DNA from: Pseudomonas migulae NBRC 103157 | Lineage (GTDB): Bacteria; Pseudomonadota; Gammaproteobacteria; Pseudomonadales; Pseudomonadaceae | Length of the DNA stretch: 64,000 nucleotides | Direction of reading: 5' to 3' | Assembly: GCF_002091715.1 (NCBI RefSeq) | Contig: NZ_BDAG01000001.1 | Span: 310,001 to 374,000 of the forward strand | Shown here: piece by piece, positions 44,011-51,520 of the stretch | How positions within the stretch are numbered: the stretch's first letter is position 1 | How the letters are laid out: every line of letters starts with the position of its first letter | The notes under the pieces: generated by a model | What the model saw: the letters and a program-made list of their open reading frames with translations, nothing else | Told to the model about the DNA's origin: nothing | Databases searched by the model: none | Program-made: the position numbers and the translations under genes

Positions 44011-44685
44011 GCGCTTATCCTTTTGCTTCGTAGTCGCTCGTCCTTAAGCTGAAAGAAAAAATCGGCGAAACCGGGCCATACGTGCCCGGATTAAGTCGCC
44101 AAAATGCCGGGCACGCTAACAAGGCATGCAAAGTATTGATGTAGGAAGGATCTTGAAGAGTGGTGTGATATTTCCCAGATACCCGAAGTTCCATTTTGGA
44201 ACTTTGTTTTAAGTTCAAAGTGGCCATCATAGTGATGGCACTTTTCTTATCGGCAGTTGTCACTCGTCGTTTTATTCATCGATGCCGTAACATTTCGGAA
44301 TGCTCCTACATTTATATTTTTTAGTTTTTGGCATGCTGCGCGCCTGCCAAAGGGAGCAATCGGCAATGAATATGCGGTTTATTCAGGTGAAAGAAGCGGA
44401 GGCCTCTACCTCAACGGTTTCAGGACGTTGGGTCGAGCGCTGAATTATTAAACTGACATCAGGGATCCCCTTGCTACATATAGGGAGATCTCCTACGAGA
44501 GATAAACGCGCTTCGTCTTATTGTTTAATCGGGTGCTTGCTAGTGGCCATCATCGTGAGTACGATGCGCCCACTTTGAAAGAGCACGATCTCAATTGGAT
44601 GAGAAATTTCGCAGCTCTTTGATTCTGTCCCTCGCCGTTGAAACTCCAATGCGCGTATGACCGTAATCCAAACTAAAGGCCATGG
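44011..44685. other. Divergent 675-bp promoter region between vgrG and tssA
   Basis: AT-rich in its middle (ATATTTTTTAGTTTTTGG near 44313). It contains a 9-bp inverted pair (CGTGCCCGG 44081-44089 / CCGGGCACG 44107-44115), an 8-bp hairpin AAGTTCCA/TGGAACTT (44186-44204), a perfect 10-bp palindrome GGAGATCTCC near 44485 and a possible sigma-54 site at 44328. No gene is supported; short frames such as MNMRFIQVKEAEA (near 44367) lack further support. Confidence 0.6.
44328..44344 (+). promoter_or_regulatory. Possible sigma-54 promoter for the T6SS cluster
   Basis: TTGGCATG-N4-GCGC keeps GG and GC exactly 10 bp apart and matches the -24 element (TTGGCAC) at six of seven bases, but the -12 element lacks the usual TT. 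It is about 340 bp upstream of tssA. The cluster encodes its own sigma-54 activator, which makes such a promoter expected. Confidence 0.28.
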
Positions 44686-46242
44686 ATGTCCTACTCAAGC
44701 AAACTTTCTGCTCATTACCTCGATCTCGCAAAAGCCTCTGTTTCCAAAGAGAATTTCGCGGGCGAGGATGTTCGCTTTTCGAGCGAATATGAGGCATTGG
44801 AAAGCGAGCTGGCGAAAGCTTCGTCCATGCACGAAAGCGGTCAGATCGACTGGCTGAAAATCCGTGAAACCAGCGAAAACCTGTTGCGCACCCAATCCAA
44901 GGATTTACGCGTCGGCGCCTGGCTGACCTGGGCCCTGTATCAGCGCGAATCCTTTCAAGGCCTGCTCGCCGGCCTCGGTTTGTTGCATCACCTGTGCGAA
45001 AACCACTGGGCTGAAGTCCACCCGAACAAGGCCCGCACGCGCTCCGCTGCGATCAGTTGGCTGGTACCGCGTCTTGAGCAGGTGCTGACCGAAAACGTCG
45101 CGATCAAAGAGCAGTTGCCGATGTTCCGCCGTCTGGTGGAACACCTGGAAGGCCTCGACGCCGCGTGCACCGAGCACCTGGGTGACGACGCGCCGTTGCT
45201 GCTGCCAATCTCCCGCCGTCTGAAAAACATGGTGCAACGCGCCGCCGACAACCAGCCGGAACCAGGCGTGGTCGGTGCGGCCGTGGCTCAGGTCAAACAA
45301 GTCGCGACGCAACTTTTAACGCCCGGCGCGCCGATCGACAACGAAAAAGAAGCCCACAAAGCCCTGCGCGCGCAGCAAGAAAGCGCCCGGCCGTTGTGCG
45401 CCTGGTGGCTCAAGCAGAAAGCCACCGACCTGCGTGCCCTGCGCCTCAATCGCACGCTGTTGTGGTTGCCCATCGACGCTGTCCCCGAACGTAATGCCGA
45501 GCAGATCACCGTGCTGCGCGGCTTGCCCGCCGACAAGCTCAAGGCCTATCAGGACCGTTACGACCAGGGCAAATACGCTGACCTGTTGGTGGAACTGGAG
45601 GCGAGCCTGGCGAAGGCGCCGTTCTGGTTCGATGGCCAGCGAATGGTCTGGGAATGCCTCCAGGCATTGAACGCCGACATGGCAATGCGCGAAGTGGAAA
45701 TCCACTTCGCGCTTTTGGTTCAGCGCCTGCCTGGCATCGTCGAATTGCGCTTCCATGACGGCGCTCCGTTTGCCGACCCGGCCACCCGCGCCTGGATCAG
45801 CGCCAACGTCATGCCACACCTGCAAAGCGCCAGTGCGCCGCGCAAGGTCGAAGTCGCCGACACCCAACCCGCTTGGGAACTGGCCCTCGAAGAGGTTCTG
45901 CCGATTCTGCGCAAGGACGGCCTCAAGGCTGCTGTGCAAATTCTCAAGCAGGGCCTGCAAAGCGCCCATGGCGGGCGCGTGCGGTTCTTCTGGCAGTTCG
46001 CCCTCGCGCGGCTGTGCTTCATGGCCAAGAAATACGAACTGGCCAAGACCCAACTCGAAACCCTCGACCAAACATTACAGGACTCAGGCCTGCACGCCTG
46101 GGAGCCCGATCTTGCGCTGGAAGTGCTGCATTTACTGCATAGCTGCTGCGAGTTGTTGCCGCAGAACCATGCCGTACGTGAACGCAAGGAAGAGATTTAT
46201 CGCAGGCTGTGCCACCTCGATCTCGAAGTGGTACTCGAATAG
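44686..46242 (+). CDS. tssA: T6SS protein TssA (ImpA_N with VasJ-type C-terminus)
   Basis: 518 residues beginning MSYSSKLSAHYLDLAKASVS; AAAGG lies upstream. The ImpA_N region (about residues 15-150) contains DWLKIRETSENLLRTQSKDLRVGAW and LLHHLCENHWAEVHP, both family hallmarks. The C-terminal half, rich in helices (FWFDGQRMVWECLQALNADM, FFWQFALARLCF), is of the long VasJ type. TssA primes baseplate assembly and coordinates sheath growth. First gene of the cluster; a 32-bp gap leads to tssB. Confidence 0.95.
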   Translation: MSYSSKLSAHYLDLAKASVSKENFAGEDVRFSSEYEALESELAKASSMHESGQIDWLKIRETSENLLRTQSKDLRVGAWLTWALYQRESFQGLLAGLGLLHHLCENHWAEVHPNKARTRSAAISWLVPRLEQVLTENVAIKEQLPMFRRLVEHLEGLDAACTEHLGDDAPLLLPISRRLKNMVQRAADNQPEPGVVGAAVAQVKQVATQLLTPGAPIDNEKEAHKALRAQQESARPLCAWWLKQKATDLRALRLNRTLLWLPIDAVPERNAEQITVLRGLPADKLKAYQDRYDQGKYADLLVELEASLAKAPFWFDGQRMVWECLQALNADMAMREVEIHFALLVQRLPGIVELRFHDGAPFADPATRAWISANVMPHLQSASAPRKVEVADTQPAWELALEEVLPILRKDGLKAAVQILKQGLQSAHGGRVRFFWQFALARLCFMAKKYELAKTQLETLDQTLQDSGLHAWEPDLALEVLHLLHSCCELLPQNHAVRERKEEIYRRLCHLDLEVVLE

Positions 46243-46274
46243 GCCCCAGGGCCACAACCGCAAGGAGAAAAGCC

Positions 46275-46778
46275 ATGGCCAAAGAAGGCTCGGTAGCCCC
46301 CAAGGAACGCATCAACGTCACGTTCAAACCTGCCACCGGTGGTGCCCAGGAAGAGATCGAACTGCCGTTGAAACTACTGGCAATCGGTGACTACACCCAC
46401 CGCAAGGACGAACGCAAAGTCGAAGATCGCAAGCCGATCAGCATCGACAAAATGACCTTCGACGAAGTGCTGGCCAAGCAAGAACTGCAGCTGACACTGA
46501 GCGTACCGAACCGTCTTCAGGAAGAAGGTGACACTGAAGAACTGGCCGTGAAACTGCGCGTCAACTCGATGAAGGACTTCAACCCGGCCTCGCTGGTCGA
46601 GCAAGTGCCCGAGCTGAAAAAACTGATGGAACTGCGCGACGCGCTGGTGGCCCTCAAAGGCCCGCTGGGTAACGCGCCTGCGTTCCGCAAAGCCATCGAA
46701 GGCGTTCTCGCCGACGACGAATTCCGCGGTCGCGTACTGGGTGAGCTGGGCCTGAACGCCGCCGCCCAGGACGCCTGA
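46275..46778 (+). CDS. tssB: T6SS small sheath subunit TssB (VipA)
   Basis: 167 residues from the ATG at 46275 (CAAGGAG upstream). The upstream in-frame codons overlap tssA and are rejected. Typical features: the N-terminal SVAPKERINVTFKPATGG and ELPLKLLAIGDYTH, the central INVTF-like strands, and the long helix around LEQVPELKKLMELRDALVALK. It assembles with TssC into the contractile sheath. Followed 25 bp later by tssC. Confidence 0.97.
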   Translation: MAKEGSVAPKERINVTFKPATGGAQEEIELPLKLLAIGDYTHRKDERKVEDRKPISIDKMTFDEVLAKQELQLTLSVPNRLQEEGDTEELAVKLRVNSMKDFNPASLVEQVPELKKLMELRDALVALKGPLGNAPAFRKAIEGVLADDEFRGRVLGELGLNAAAQDA

Positions 46779-46803
46779 GTCTCCATCAGCCAAGGAAGCC
46801 AAC

Positions 46804-48279
46804 ATGAGCACGAGTGCAGCGCAGCAAAAGAGTAACGAGAACGGCGAATACAGCATTCTCGACAGCATCATCGCCGAAACCCGCCTGACGCCGGACGACG
46901 AAGCCTACGACATCGCCAAGCGCGGTGTGTCGGCCTTCATCGAAGAGCTGCTCAAGCCGCAGAACAACGGTGAGCCGGTCAAGAAAGCCATGGTTGACCG
47001 CATGATCGCCGAGATCGATGCCAAGCTCAGCCGCCAGATGGACGAGATCCTCCACCACCCGGACTTCCAGTCCCTGGAATCGTCGTGGCGTGGCCTGCAG
47101 TTGCTGGTCGACCGCACCAACTTCCGCGAAAACATCAAGATCGAAATCCTCAATGTCTCCAAAGAAGACCTGCTGGACGATTTCGAAGATTCGCCGGAAG
47201 TGATGCAGGCTGGCCTGTACAAGCACATCTACACCGCGGAATACGGTCAGTTCGGTGGTCAGCCTGTGGGCGCGATCATCGCTAACTACTTCATGTCCCC
47301 AAGCTCGCCAGACGTGAAGCTGATGCAGTACGTGTCCAGCGTTGCCTGCATGTCCCACGCGCCGTTCATTGCTGCGGCCGGCCCGAAATTCTTCGGCCTG
47401 GAAAGCTTCACCGGCCTGCCGGACCTGAAGGATCTGAAGGATCACTTCGAAGGCCCGCAATTCGCCAAATGGCAGAGCTTCCGTCAGTCGGAAGACTCCC
47501 GTTACGTTGGTCTGACCGTGCCGCGTTTCCTGCTGCGCAACCCGTACGACCCGGAAGAAAACCCGGTCAAATCGTTCGTGTACAAAGAAACCGTCGCCAA
47601 CAGCCACGAGCACTACCTGTGGGGCAACACCGCCTACGCGTTCGGCACCAAGCTGACCGACAGCTTCGCCAAATTCCGCTGGTGCCCGAACATCATCGGC
47701 CCGCAGAGCGGTGGCGCGGTTGAAGACCTGCCTTTGCACCACTTCGAAAGCATGGGCGAAATCGAAACCAAGATTCCTACGGAAGTATTGGTCAGCGACC
47801 GTCGTGAATACGAACTGGCCGAGGAAGGCTTCATCTCCCTGACCATGCGCAAAGGCTCCGACAACGCGGCGTTCTTCTCCGCGAGCTCGGTGCAGAAGCC
47901 GAAGTTCTTCGGCATCAGCGCAGAAGGCAAGGCGGCAGAGCTGAACTACAAGCTCGGTACCCAACTGCCGTACATGATGATCGTCAACCGCCTGGCTCAC
48001 TACTTGAAAGTGCTGCAGCGCGAGCAACTCGGTTCGTGGAAAGAACGCACCGACCTCGAGCTGGAACTCAACAAGTGGATCCGCCAGTACGTGGCCGACC
48101 AGGAAAACCCAAGCGCCGAAGTCCGTGGCCGTCGTCCACTGCGCGCTGCCCAGATCATCGTCAGCGATGTCGAAGGCGAGCCTGGCTGGTACCGCGTCAG
48201 CCTGAACGTGCGTCCGCACTTCAAGTACATGGGGGCCGATTTCACCCTGTCGCTGGTTGGCAAGCTGGACAAAGAGTAA
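46804..48279 (+). CDS. tssC: T6SS large sheath subunit TssC (VipB)
   Basis: 491 residues. Highly conserved family sequence: QSLESSWRGLQLLVDRTNF near residue 83, GAIIANYFMSP, the RFLLRNPYDPEENP loop, and the C-terminal RPHFKYMGADFTLSLVGKLD. Forms the sheath heterodimer with TssB and is disassembled by TssH. Only 14 bp separate it from tssE. Confidence 0.98.
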   Translation: MSTSAAQQKSNENGEYSILDSIIAETRLTPDDEAYDIAKRGVSAFIEELLKPQNNGEPVKKAMVDRMIAEIDAKLSRQMDEILHHPDFQSLESSWRGLQLLVDRTNFRENIKIEILNVSKEDLLDDFEDSPEVMQAGLYKHIYTAEYGQFGGQPVGAIIANYFMSPSSPDVKLMQYVSSVACMSHAPFIAAAGPKFFGLESFTGLPDLKDLKDHFEGPQFAKWQSFRQSEDSRYVGLTVPRFLLRNPYDPEENPVKSFVYKETVANSHEHYLWGNTAYAFGTKLTDSFAKFRWCPNIIGPQSGGAVEDLPLHHFESMGEIETKIPTEVLVSDRREYELAEEGFISLTMRKGSDNAAFFSASSVQKPKFFGISAEGKAAELNYKLGTQLPYMMIVNRLAHYLKVLQREQLGSWKERTDLELELNKWIRQYVADQENPSAEVRGRRPLRAAQIIVSDVEGEPGWYRVSLNVRPHFKYMGADFTLSLVGKLDKE

Positions 48280-48293
48280 GCGGAGCCTAACTC

Positions 48294-48701
48294 ATGACTG
48301 GATACGGCAGCCTTTTCGAGCGCCTGGGTGGCGACGCGGACAAACGCGTCGGCTGGAGCCGCGAGGTCTCCGCCATGGCGTCCGTGGCTGCCCATCTGGC
48401 CAAGATGCTCAGCACCCGTGCGGGCAGCGTGCAAACGCTGTCCGATTACGGGCTACCCGATCTCAATGACATGCGCTTGAGCCTGCACGACTCCCTGAGT
48501 CAGGCCCGCCTGGCCATCGAAAGCTTCATCGAAGCCTACGAACCACGCCTGAGCGATGTGCGTGTCATTTCACTGCCGCGTGAACACGATCAGCTTCGCC
48601 TGTCCTTCAGCATCGAAGGCCTGCTGGAAGTTGATGGTTTCAAGCGCCAGGTCAGTTTCGCCGCGCGCCTGGATGGCAGCGGTCAAGTCAAGGTGAGCTA
48701 G
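48294..48701 (+). CDS. tssE: T6SS baseplate protein TssE (gp25-like)
   Basis: 135 residues. gp25-type fold: the N-terminal SLFERLGGDADKR, the central LSDYGLPDLND (about residues 47-57), which fits the family 'NYG(L/M)PDL' motif, and the late FSIEGLLEVDG strand. It nucleates sheath polymerisation on the baseplate. Its stop is 4 bp from the next lipoprotein gene. Confidence 0.95.
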   Translation: MTGYGSLFERLGGDADKRVGWSREVSAMASVAAHLAKMLSTRAGSVQTLSDYGLPDLNDMRLSLHDSLSQARLAIESFIEAYEPRLSDVRVISLPREHDQLRLSFSIEGLLEVDGFKRQVSFAARLDGSGQVKVS

Positions 48702-48705
48702 GGAT

Positions 48706-49113
48706 ATGCGAATGAGGGGGCTAAGTACCGTGGCAATGATCGTGCGTCGCGCTTTGCTGCTGATCGCCCTGACTGCCGCTGCTCTGGTGTTGGCTGCTTG
48801 CTACATGAAAGTGACGGCTTCAAGGCTCGCTCACATGTACTCCACAGTCTGGAACGAGTCTGGGACTTGTTACATCAACTCCTACATTCCGCAGTATTCG
48901 GCTCTTGGTATTCCCGGAAAGATCTTCCGTCTTTTCACCAGTGAAGCCTTTTTCAGGGTGTACGCAAAAGACGGCACGTTGTTGAAGTCGTCTGAATGGT
49001 TGATCTGGCAGAACGAATTCACGACGGATGAACGGGCGCAATGGGTAAACGCTCATGCGATCTATCCGACAGCGACGGGTTACGAGGGCTGGAAAATTCC
49101 AGTGTGTGGTTGA
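48706..49113 (+). CDS. Small membrane-anchored or lipoprotein-like T6SS accessory protein
   Basis: 135 residues from the ATG at 48706; starts at 48712 and 48736 are also possible. A hydrophobic N-terminal segment (ALLLIALTAAALVLAAC) ends in LAAC, a fair lipobox. The rest is a soluble domain with TCYINSYIPQYSALGIPGKIFRL, FFRVYAKDGTLLKSSEW and two further cysteines, so a small disulfide-containing periplasmic domain. No family recognised. Lying between tssE and a PAAR gene, it may be a structural accessory or a protective protein for a PAAR-borne toxin; neither is shown. Confidence 0.75.
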   Translation: MRMRGLSTVAMIVRRALLLIALTAAALVLAACYMKVTASRLAHMYSTVWNESGTCYINSYIPQYSALGIPGKIFRLFTSEAFFRVYAKDGTLLKSSEWLIWQNEFTTDERAQWVNAHAIYPTATGYEGWKIPVCG

Positions 49114-49156
49114 GCAATGAACAGTCATCAAGCCAAGGTCAATTAAGGAGAGCCCA

Positions 49157-49675
49157 ATGTCAGGAAAACCAGCAGCACGAGTATCCGACCCCACCGCTTG
49201 CCCGCTCCCCGGCCACGGCACCAACCCGATCGCCGCCGGTTCCGGCGACGTCTTCTTCGACGGCCTCGCGGCCGCCCGCCAAGGCGATGCCTCGGCGTGT
49301 GGTGGTGCGATGTCGGGCGGGTTGGCGACGACGGTTTTGATTAACGGGAAACCGGCTGCGACGGTGGATTCCGTCGGGACGCATGGCAACAAGGTTACGG
49401 CCGGGTCCGGGACGGTGATTATCGGGAATTCGCATTCGCCGGTGCCGTTTGTTCCTCCTGTTCCAATGCCAGGTTACTTCAACGATTTTTTTGTTTTGCG
49501 GGATGAAGAGGGGAATCCGGTTGCAAATTATGGCTACCGTTTAGAGACCGAGTCCGGTGAGGTCTACGAAGGGGTAACAGACGCCAGCGGTCACACCAAA
49601 GCTGTTAGTACTGGCAAAGCTTCCCAGATACTTAAAGTTTCTCTTCTCACCCCAGCAGGTGTCGCGAATGTCTAA
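49157..49675 (+). CDS. PAAR spike-tip protein with TTR-like C-terminal extension
   Basis: 172 residues; AAGGAGAGCCC upstream. Residues 1-100 form a PAAR domain (MSGKPAARVSDPTACP, the GSGDVFFDGLAAARQGD turn, VLINGKPAATVDSVGTHGN, SGTVIIGNS) with the metal-binding Cys/His positions present. Residues about 108-172 form a separate small beta domain (FFVLRDEEGNPVANYGYRL, GVTDASGHTKAVST) resembling the transthyretin-like fold that docks effectors. It sharpens the VgrG tip and probably recruits the protein encoded by the next gene, whose start lies inside its last three codons. Confidence 0.92.
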   Translation: MSGKPAARVSDPTACPLPGHGTNPIAAGSGDVFFDGLAAARQGDASACGGAMSGGLATTVLINGKPAATVDSVGTHGNKVTAGSGTVIIGNSHSPVPFVPPVPMPGYFNDFFVLRDEEGNPVANYGYRLETESGEVYEGVTDASGHTKAVSTGKASQILKVSLLTPAGVANV

Positions 49676-50588
49676 CGCAACGCCTCTGGCTCAGGCCCCC
49701 TCAACGCCTTCGACTAATCGTGACGGACAAGTCGCGACCGTAAAGCTAGCGAAGCTATCAACCTATGAGTTCAACGTCAGGTCGTTTCACCCAGGGAAAA
49801 CATTTGGCTGGAGCGGCTTTAATTTTGAAGGGGATGCGCGCGGCTTTTCGTTAAAGCCCAGTGGGCTGTCTGGCGTTCAGGGAACGCTAATAACTTCACG
49901 TGTATGGCATAAGTTTTTTGTAAAACTGGCAACGAACGAAGTTATTGATACGCAAACGGAGTCGAATGACTCCGGAAAAGCGGGTGCTGAGCATACTCAC
50001 TATGATGCAGAGTTGAAGCCGAAAGGTGGAAGCTGGCCGTCAATTAAAACTGAAAAGGGTGCGGTTACTACTGTGTGGGTAGACGGTGGTTACGCGGGTG
50101 AAAACCACGCTTTTCCGTTTTCTGCAGAAACTAAGAAACTCACAGGTATAACATTCGTACCGAGTCTAGATGTCAGTTACAAAATTATAATGACACTCGA
50201 TCGAGTCGCTAAGCATTTGGATGTCGTAACGTATATCACCGGTGATGGCTTTCCCAATTGTGAGGCGTTTATTTCTGATTCGTCTGGAAAGTCTATCTTT
50301 CTCGGCGTGCATGTTCGAAAGGCGGCGGCACTTGTTGCCTTGTTTGGTGATAAGAAGTATCCAATGATTTCTTCGGCTATTCGAATTGAAGTTGATGATG
50401 AGGGGAACTTCAAAGAAAAGCTGGGAAATGAGATGAGAAGGCGGAAGCTAAAAAAGGAACAGCTGGAAATGCGGCCGGTTGAGGAGTGGAACGACTTTTT
50501 CATCAACCTAAGCCCCAACGATGGCCGTTGGATGGGCATTTGGGAGGAGCCTATGCCGGACTCCAACACCGAGTCGACATTGAAATGA
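49668..50588 (+). CDS. Candidate PAAR-associated T6SS effector of unknown family
   Basis: 306 residues from the ATG at 49668 (MSNATPLAQAPS), overlapping the PAAR gene by 8 bp. No signal peptide and no motif I can name. The first 25 residues are Ala/Pro/Ser/Thr-rich and flexible. The rest looks like a beta-rich globular domain (KLSTYEFNVRSFHPGKTFGW, TTVWVDGGYAGENHAFPF, YKIIMTLDRVAKHLDVVTY) with a GDGFPNCEAFISDSSGKSIF segment near residue 195, and a basic stretch EMRRRKLKKEQ near 270. GC content is visibly lower than in the tss genes. It is followed, ATGA-overlapped, by a four-helix membrane protein, the usual effector-immunity layout. Effector role is inference from context. Confidence 0.7.
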   Translation: MSNATPLAQAPSTPSTNRDGQVATVKLAKLSTYEFNVRSFHPGKTFGWSGFNFEGDARGFSLKPSGLSGVQGTLITSRVWHKFFVKLATNEVIDTQTESNDSGKAGAEHTHYDAELKPKGGSWPSIKTEKGAVTTVWVDGGYAGENHAFPFSAETKKLTGITFVPSLDVSYKIIMTLDRVAKHLDVVTYITGDGFPNCEAFISDSSGKSIFLGVHVRKAAALVALFGDKKYPMISSAIRIEVDDEGNFKEKLGNEMRRRKLKKEQLEMRPVEEWNDFFINLSPNDGRWMGIWEEPMPDSNTESTLK

Positions 50589-51031
50589 CATATAGGGGTT
50601 ATTTCAAAGTGGCAATCTGGTTGCCAGCAGTTTTGTTGCCAATTCTGTTGATGATTGATGCTTTCTATTTTTCCAAACCCCTGCAAGGTGGAGTGGAGCA
50701 GTTCTTTCTTCTCTACGTGCTCGGTTTTGGTCTCGCCGCATATGTTTTGTTTGCAGTTTTTTCTTTACGTGTGATTTCTAAAAAAACCGAGTTGGAAGTT
50801 TTGCGGCTTGCGCGGTGGGCCCCAGTAATTTTTATTCCGTTTTATGGTATTCCCTGGATTTTGTATGGCGTTGGATGTTTGATATTTGGCAGGCTTGCTG
50901 GTTTTGGAATGATGTTTTTGTGGTTGGCTTATACCCCCTATGTTTTAGTTGTTGGAGTGTTTTTTTCGTTTGTTACTATTTTTCTTTTTAAGGTGATGCG
51001 CAAATTTTCTCTGTTTTCCGAGAGGCACTAA
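50585..51031 (+). CDS. Polytopic membrane protein, candidate immunity protein
   Basis: 148 residues from the ATG at 50585, whose first four bases overlap the stop of the preceding gene (ATGA). Four strongly hydrophobic segments: about residues 8-27, 38-62, 79-102 and 107-138 (for example FFLLYVLGFGLAAYVLFAVF). No lipobox, no enzyme motif. Marked AT-richness, particularly 50880-51000. An inner-membrane partner for an effector suggests the toxin acts on or in the inner membrane (pore formation or lipid/precursor attack). A terminator-like hairpin lies 70 bp downstream. No family recognised. Confidence 0.72.
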   Translation: MTYRGYFKVAIWLPAVLLPILLMIDAFYFSKPLQGGVEQFFLLYVLGFGLAAYVLFAVFSLRVISKKTELEVLRLARWAPVIFIPFYGIPWILYGVGCLIFGRLAGFGMMFLWLAYTPYVLVVGVFFSFVTIFLFKVMRKFSLFSERH

Positions 51032-51101
51032 AAATGTTTGTAGTAGTTTCTGCGGATGGCGTGCGGGACACCTATGGATTGAATGGTTTCTCATTTTTCA
51101 A

Positions 51102-51131
51102 AAAAATGGGACTGTCCCCGCCCCCATTTTT
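51102..51131 (+). terminator. Terminator-like hairpin after the candidate immunity gene
   Basis: AAAAATGGG (51102-51110) pairs with CCCATTTTT (51123-51131) around a 12-nt loop and ends in five T. It would insulate the effector-immunity pair from tssF; some read-through or a new promoter is then needed for tssF. Confidence 0.6.
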
Positions 51132-51209
51132 CCTACGCCCTGCAAGCCGTCAAATGTGAGCGCAATGGTTATCAGCGCAGCTGGACCCTCAGGATGGAGC
51201 CTTTTGCCC

Positions 51210-51431
51210 ATGATCGACGTATCAGACGAGATGCGCATGTATCTGATGTTCATCGCCGACAGCAATCTGTTCGGCGGCATCGCGATCTTGAGTTTTCTGC
51301 TGATTGTCACGGCGATCAGCAGGCGACTGCGCCAGTCATGGCTGCATCGCGCGCTGACTTTCATGGTCCTGATTTCATTGGTGGCCATCGAAATCGCGGG
51401 CAGCTGTTACTCCTCGGTGCCTCCCGCATAA
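51210..51431 (+). CDS. Possible small two-helix membrane protein
   Basis: 73 residues from the ATG at 51210 (GGATGGAGC upstream, slightly far). Two hydrophobic segments, NLFGGIAILSFLLIVTAIS and ALTFMVLISLVAIEIAGSC, separated by a basic loop (RRLRQSWLHR). It has GC content and codon use like the tss genes rather than like the AT-rich pair before it. It may be a real small gene or an immunity remnant. The surrounding 490 bp between the candidate immunity gene and tssF hold no other supported gene. Confidence 0.45.
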   Translation: MIDVSDEMRMYLMFIADSNLFGGIAILSFLLIVTAISRRLRQSWLHRALTFMVLISLVAIEIAGSCYSSVPPA

Positions 51432-51520
51432 ACATGCTGGCCCGCATCGTCTGCGCCGGTGTGACAGTCGCGCTCTACAGGACAGTTTTTTCATGAGATC
51501 CAACACCAGGAAGGTACCCC

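Noticed and set aside
44236-44250. TGGCAC box near 44236 as a sigma-54 promoter
   Set aside because: The GC required 10 bp downstream of GG is absent (AT instead).
44015-44263. 82-codon minus-strand frame upstream of vgrG
   Set aside because: No ribosome site, no recognisable domain; it is made from the inverted repeats and vgrG leader.
44257-44451. 64-codon plus-strand frame and a nested 24-codon frame in the vgrG-tssA gap
   Set aside because: AT-rich, no domain or convincing conservation clue; the short one has a ribosome-like site but ends after 24 codons.
46786-48219. 477-codon minus-strand frame
   Set aside because: Antisense shadow of tssC.
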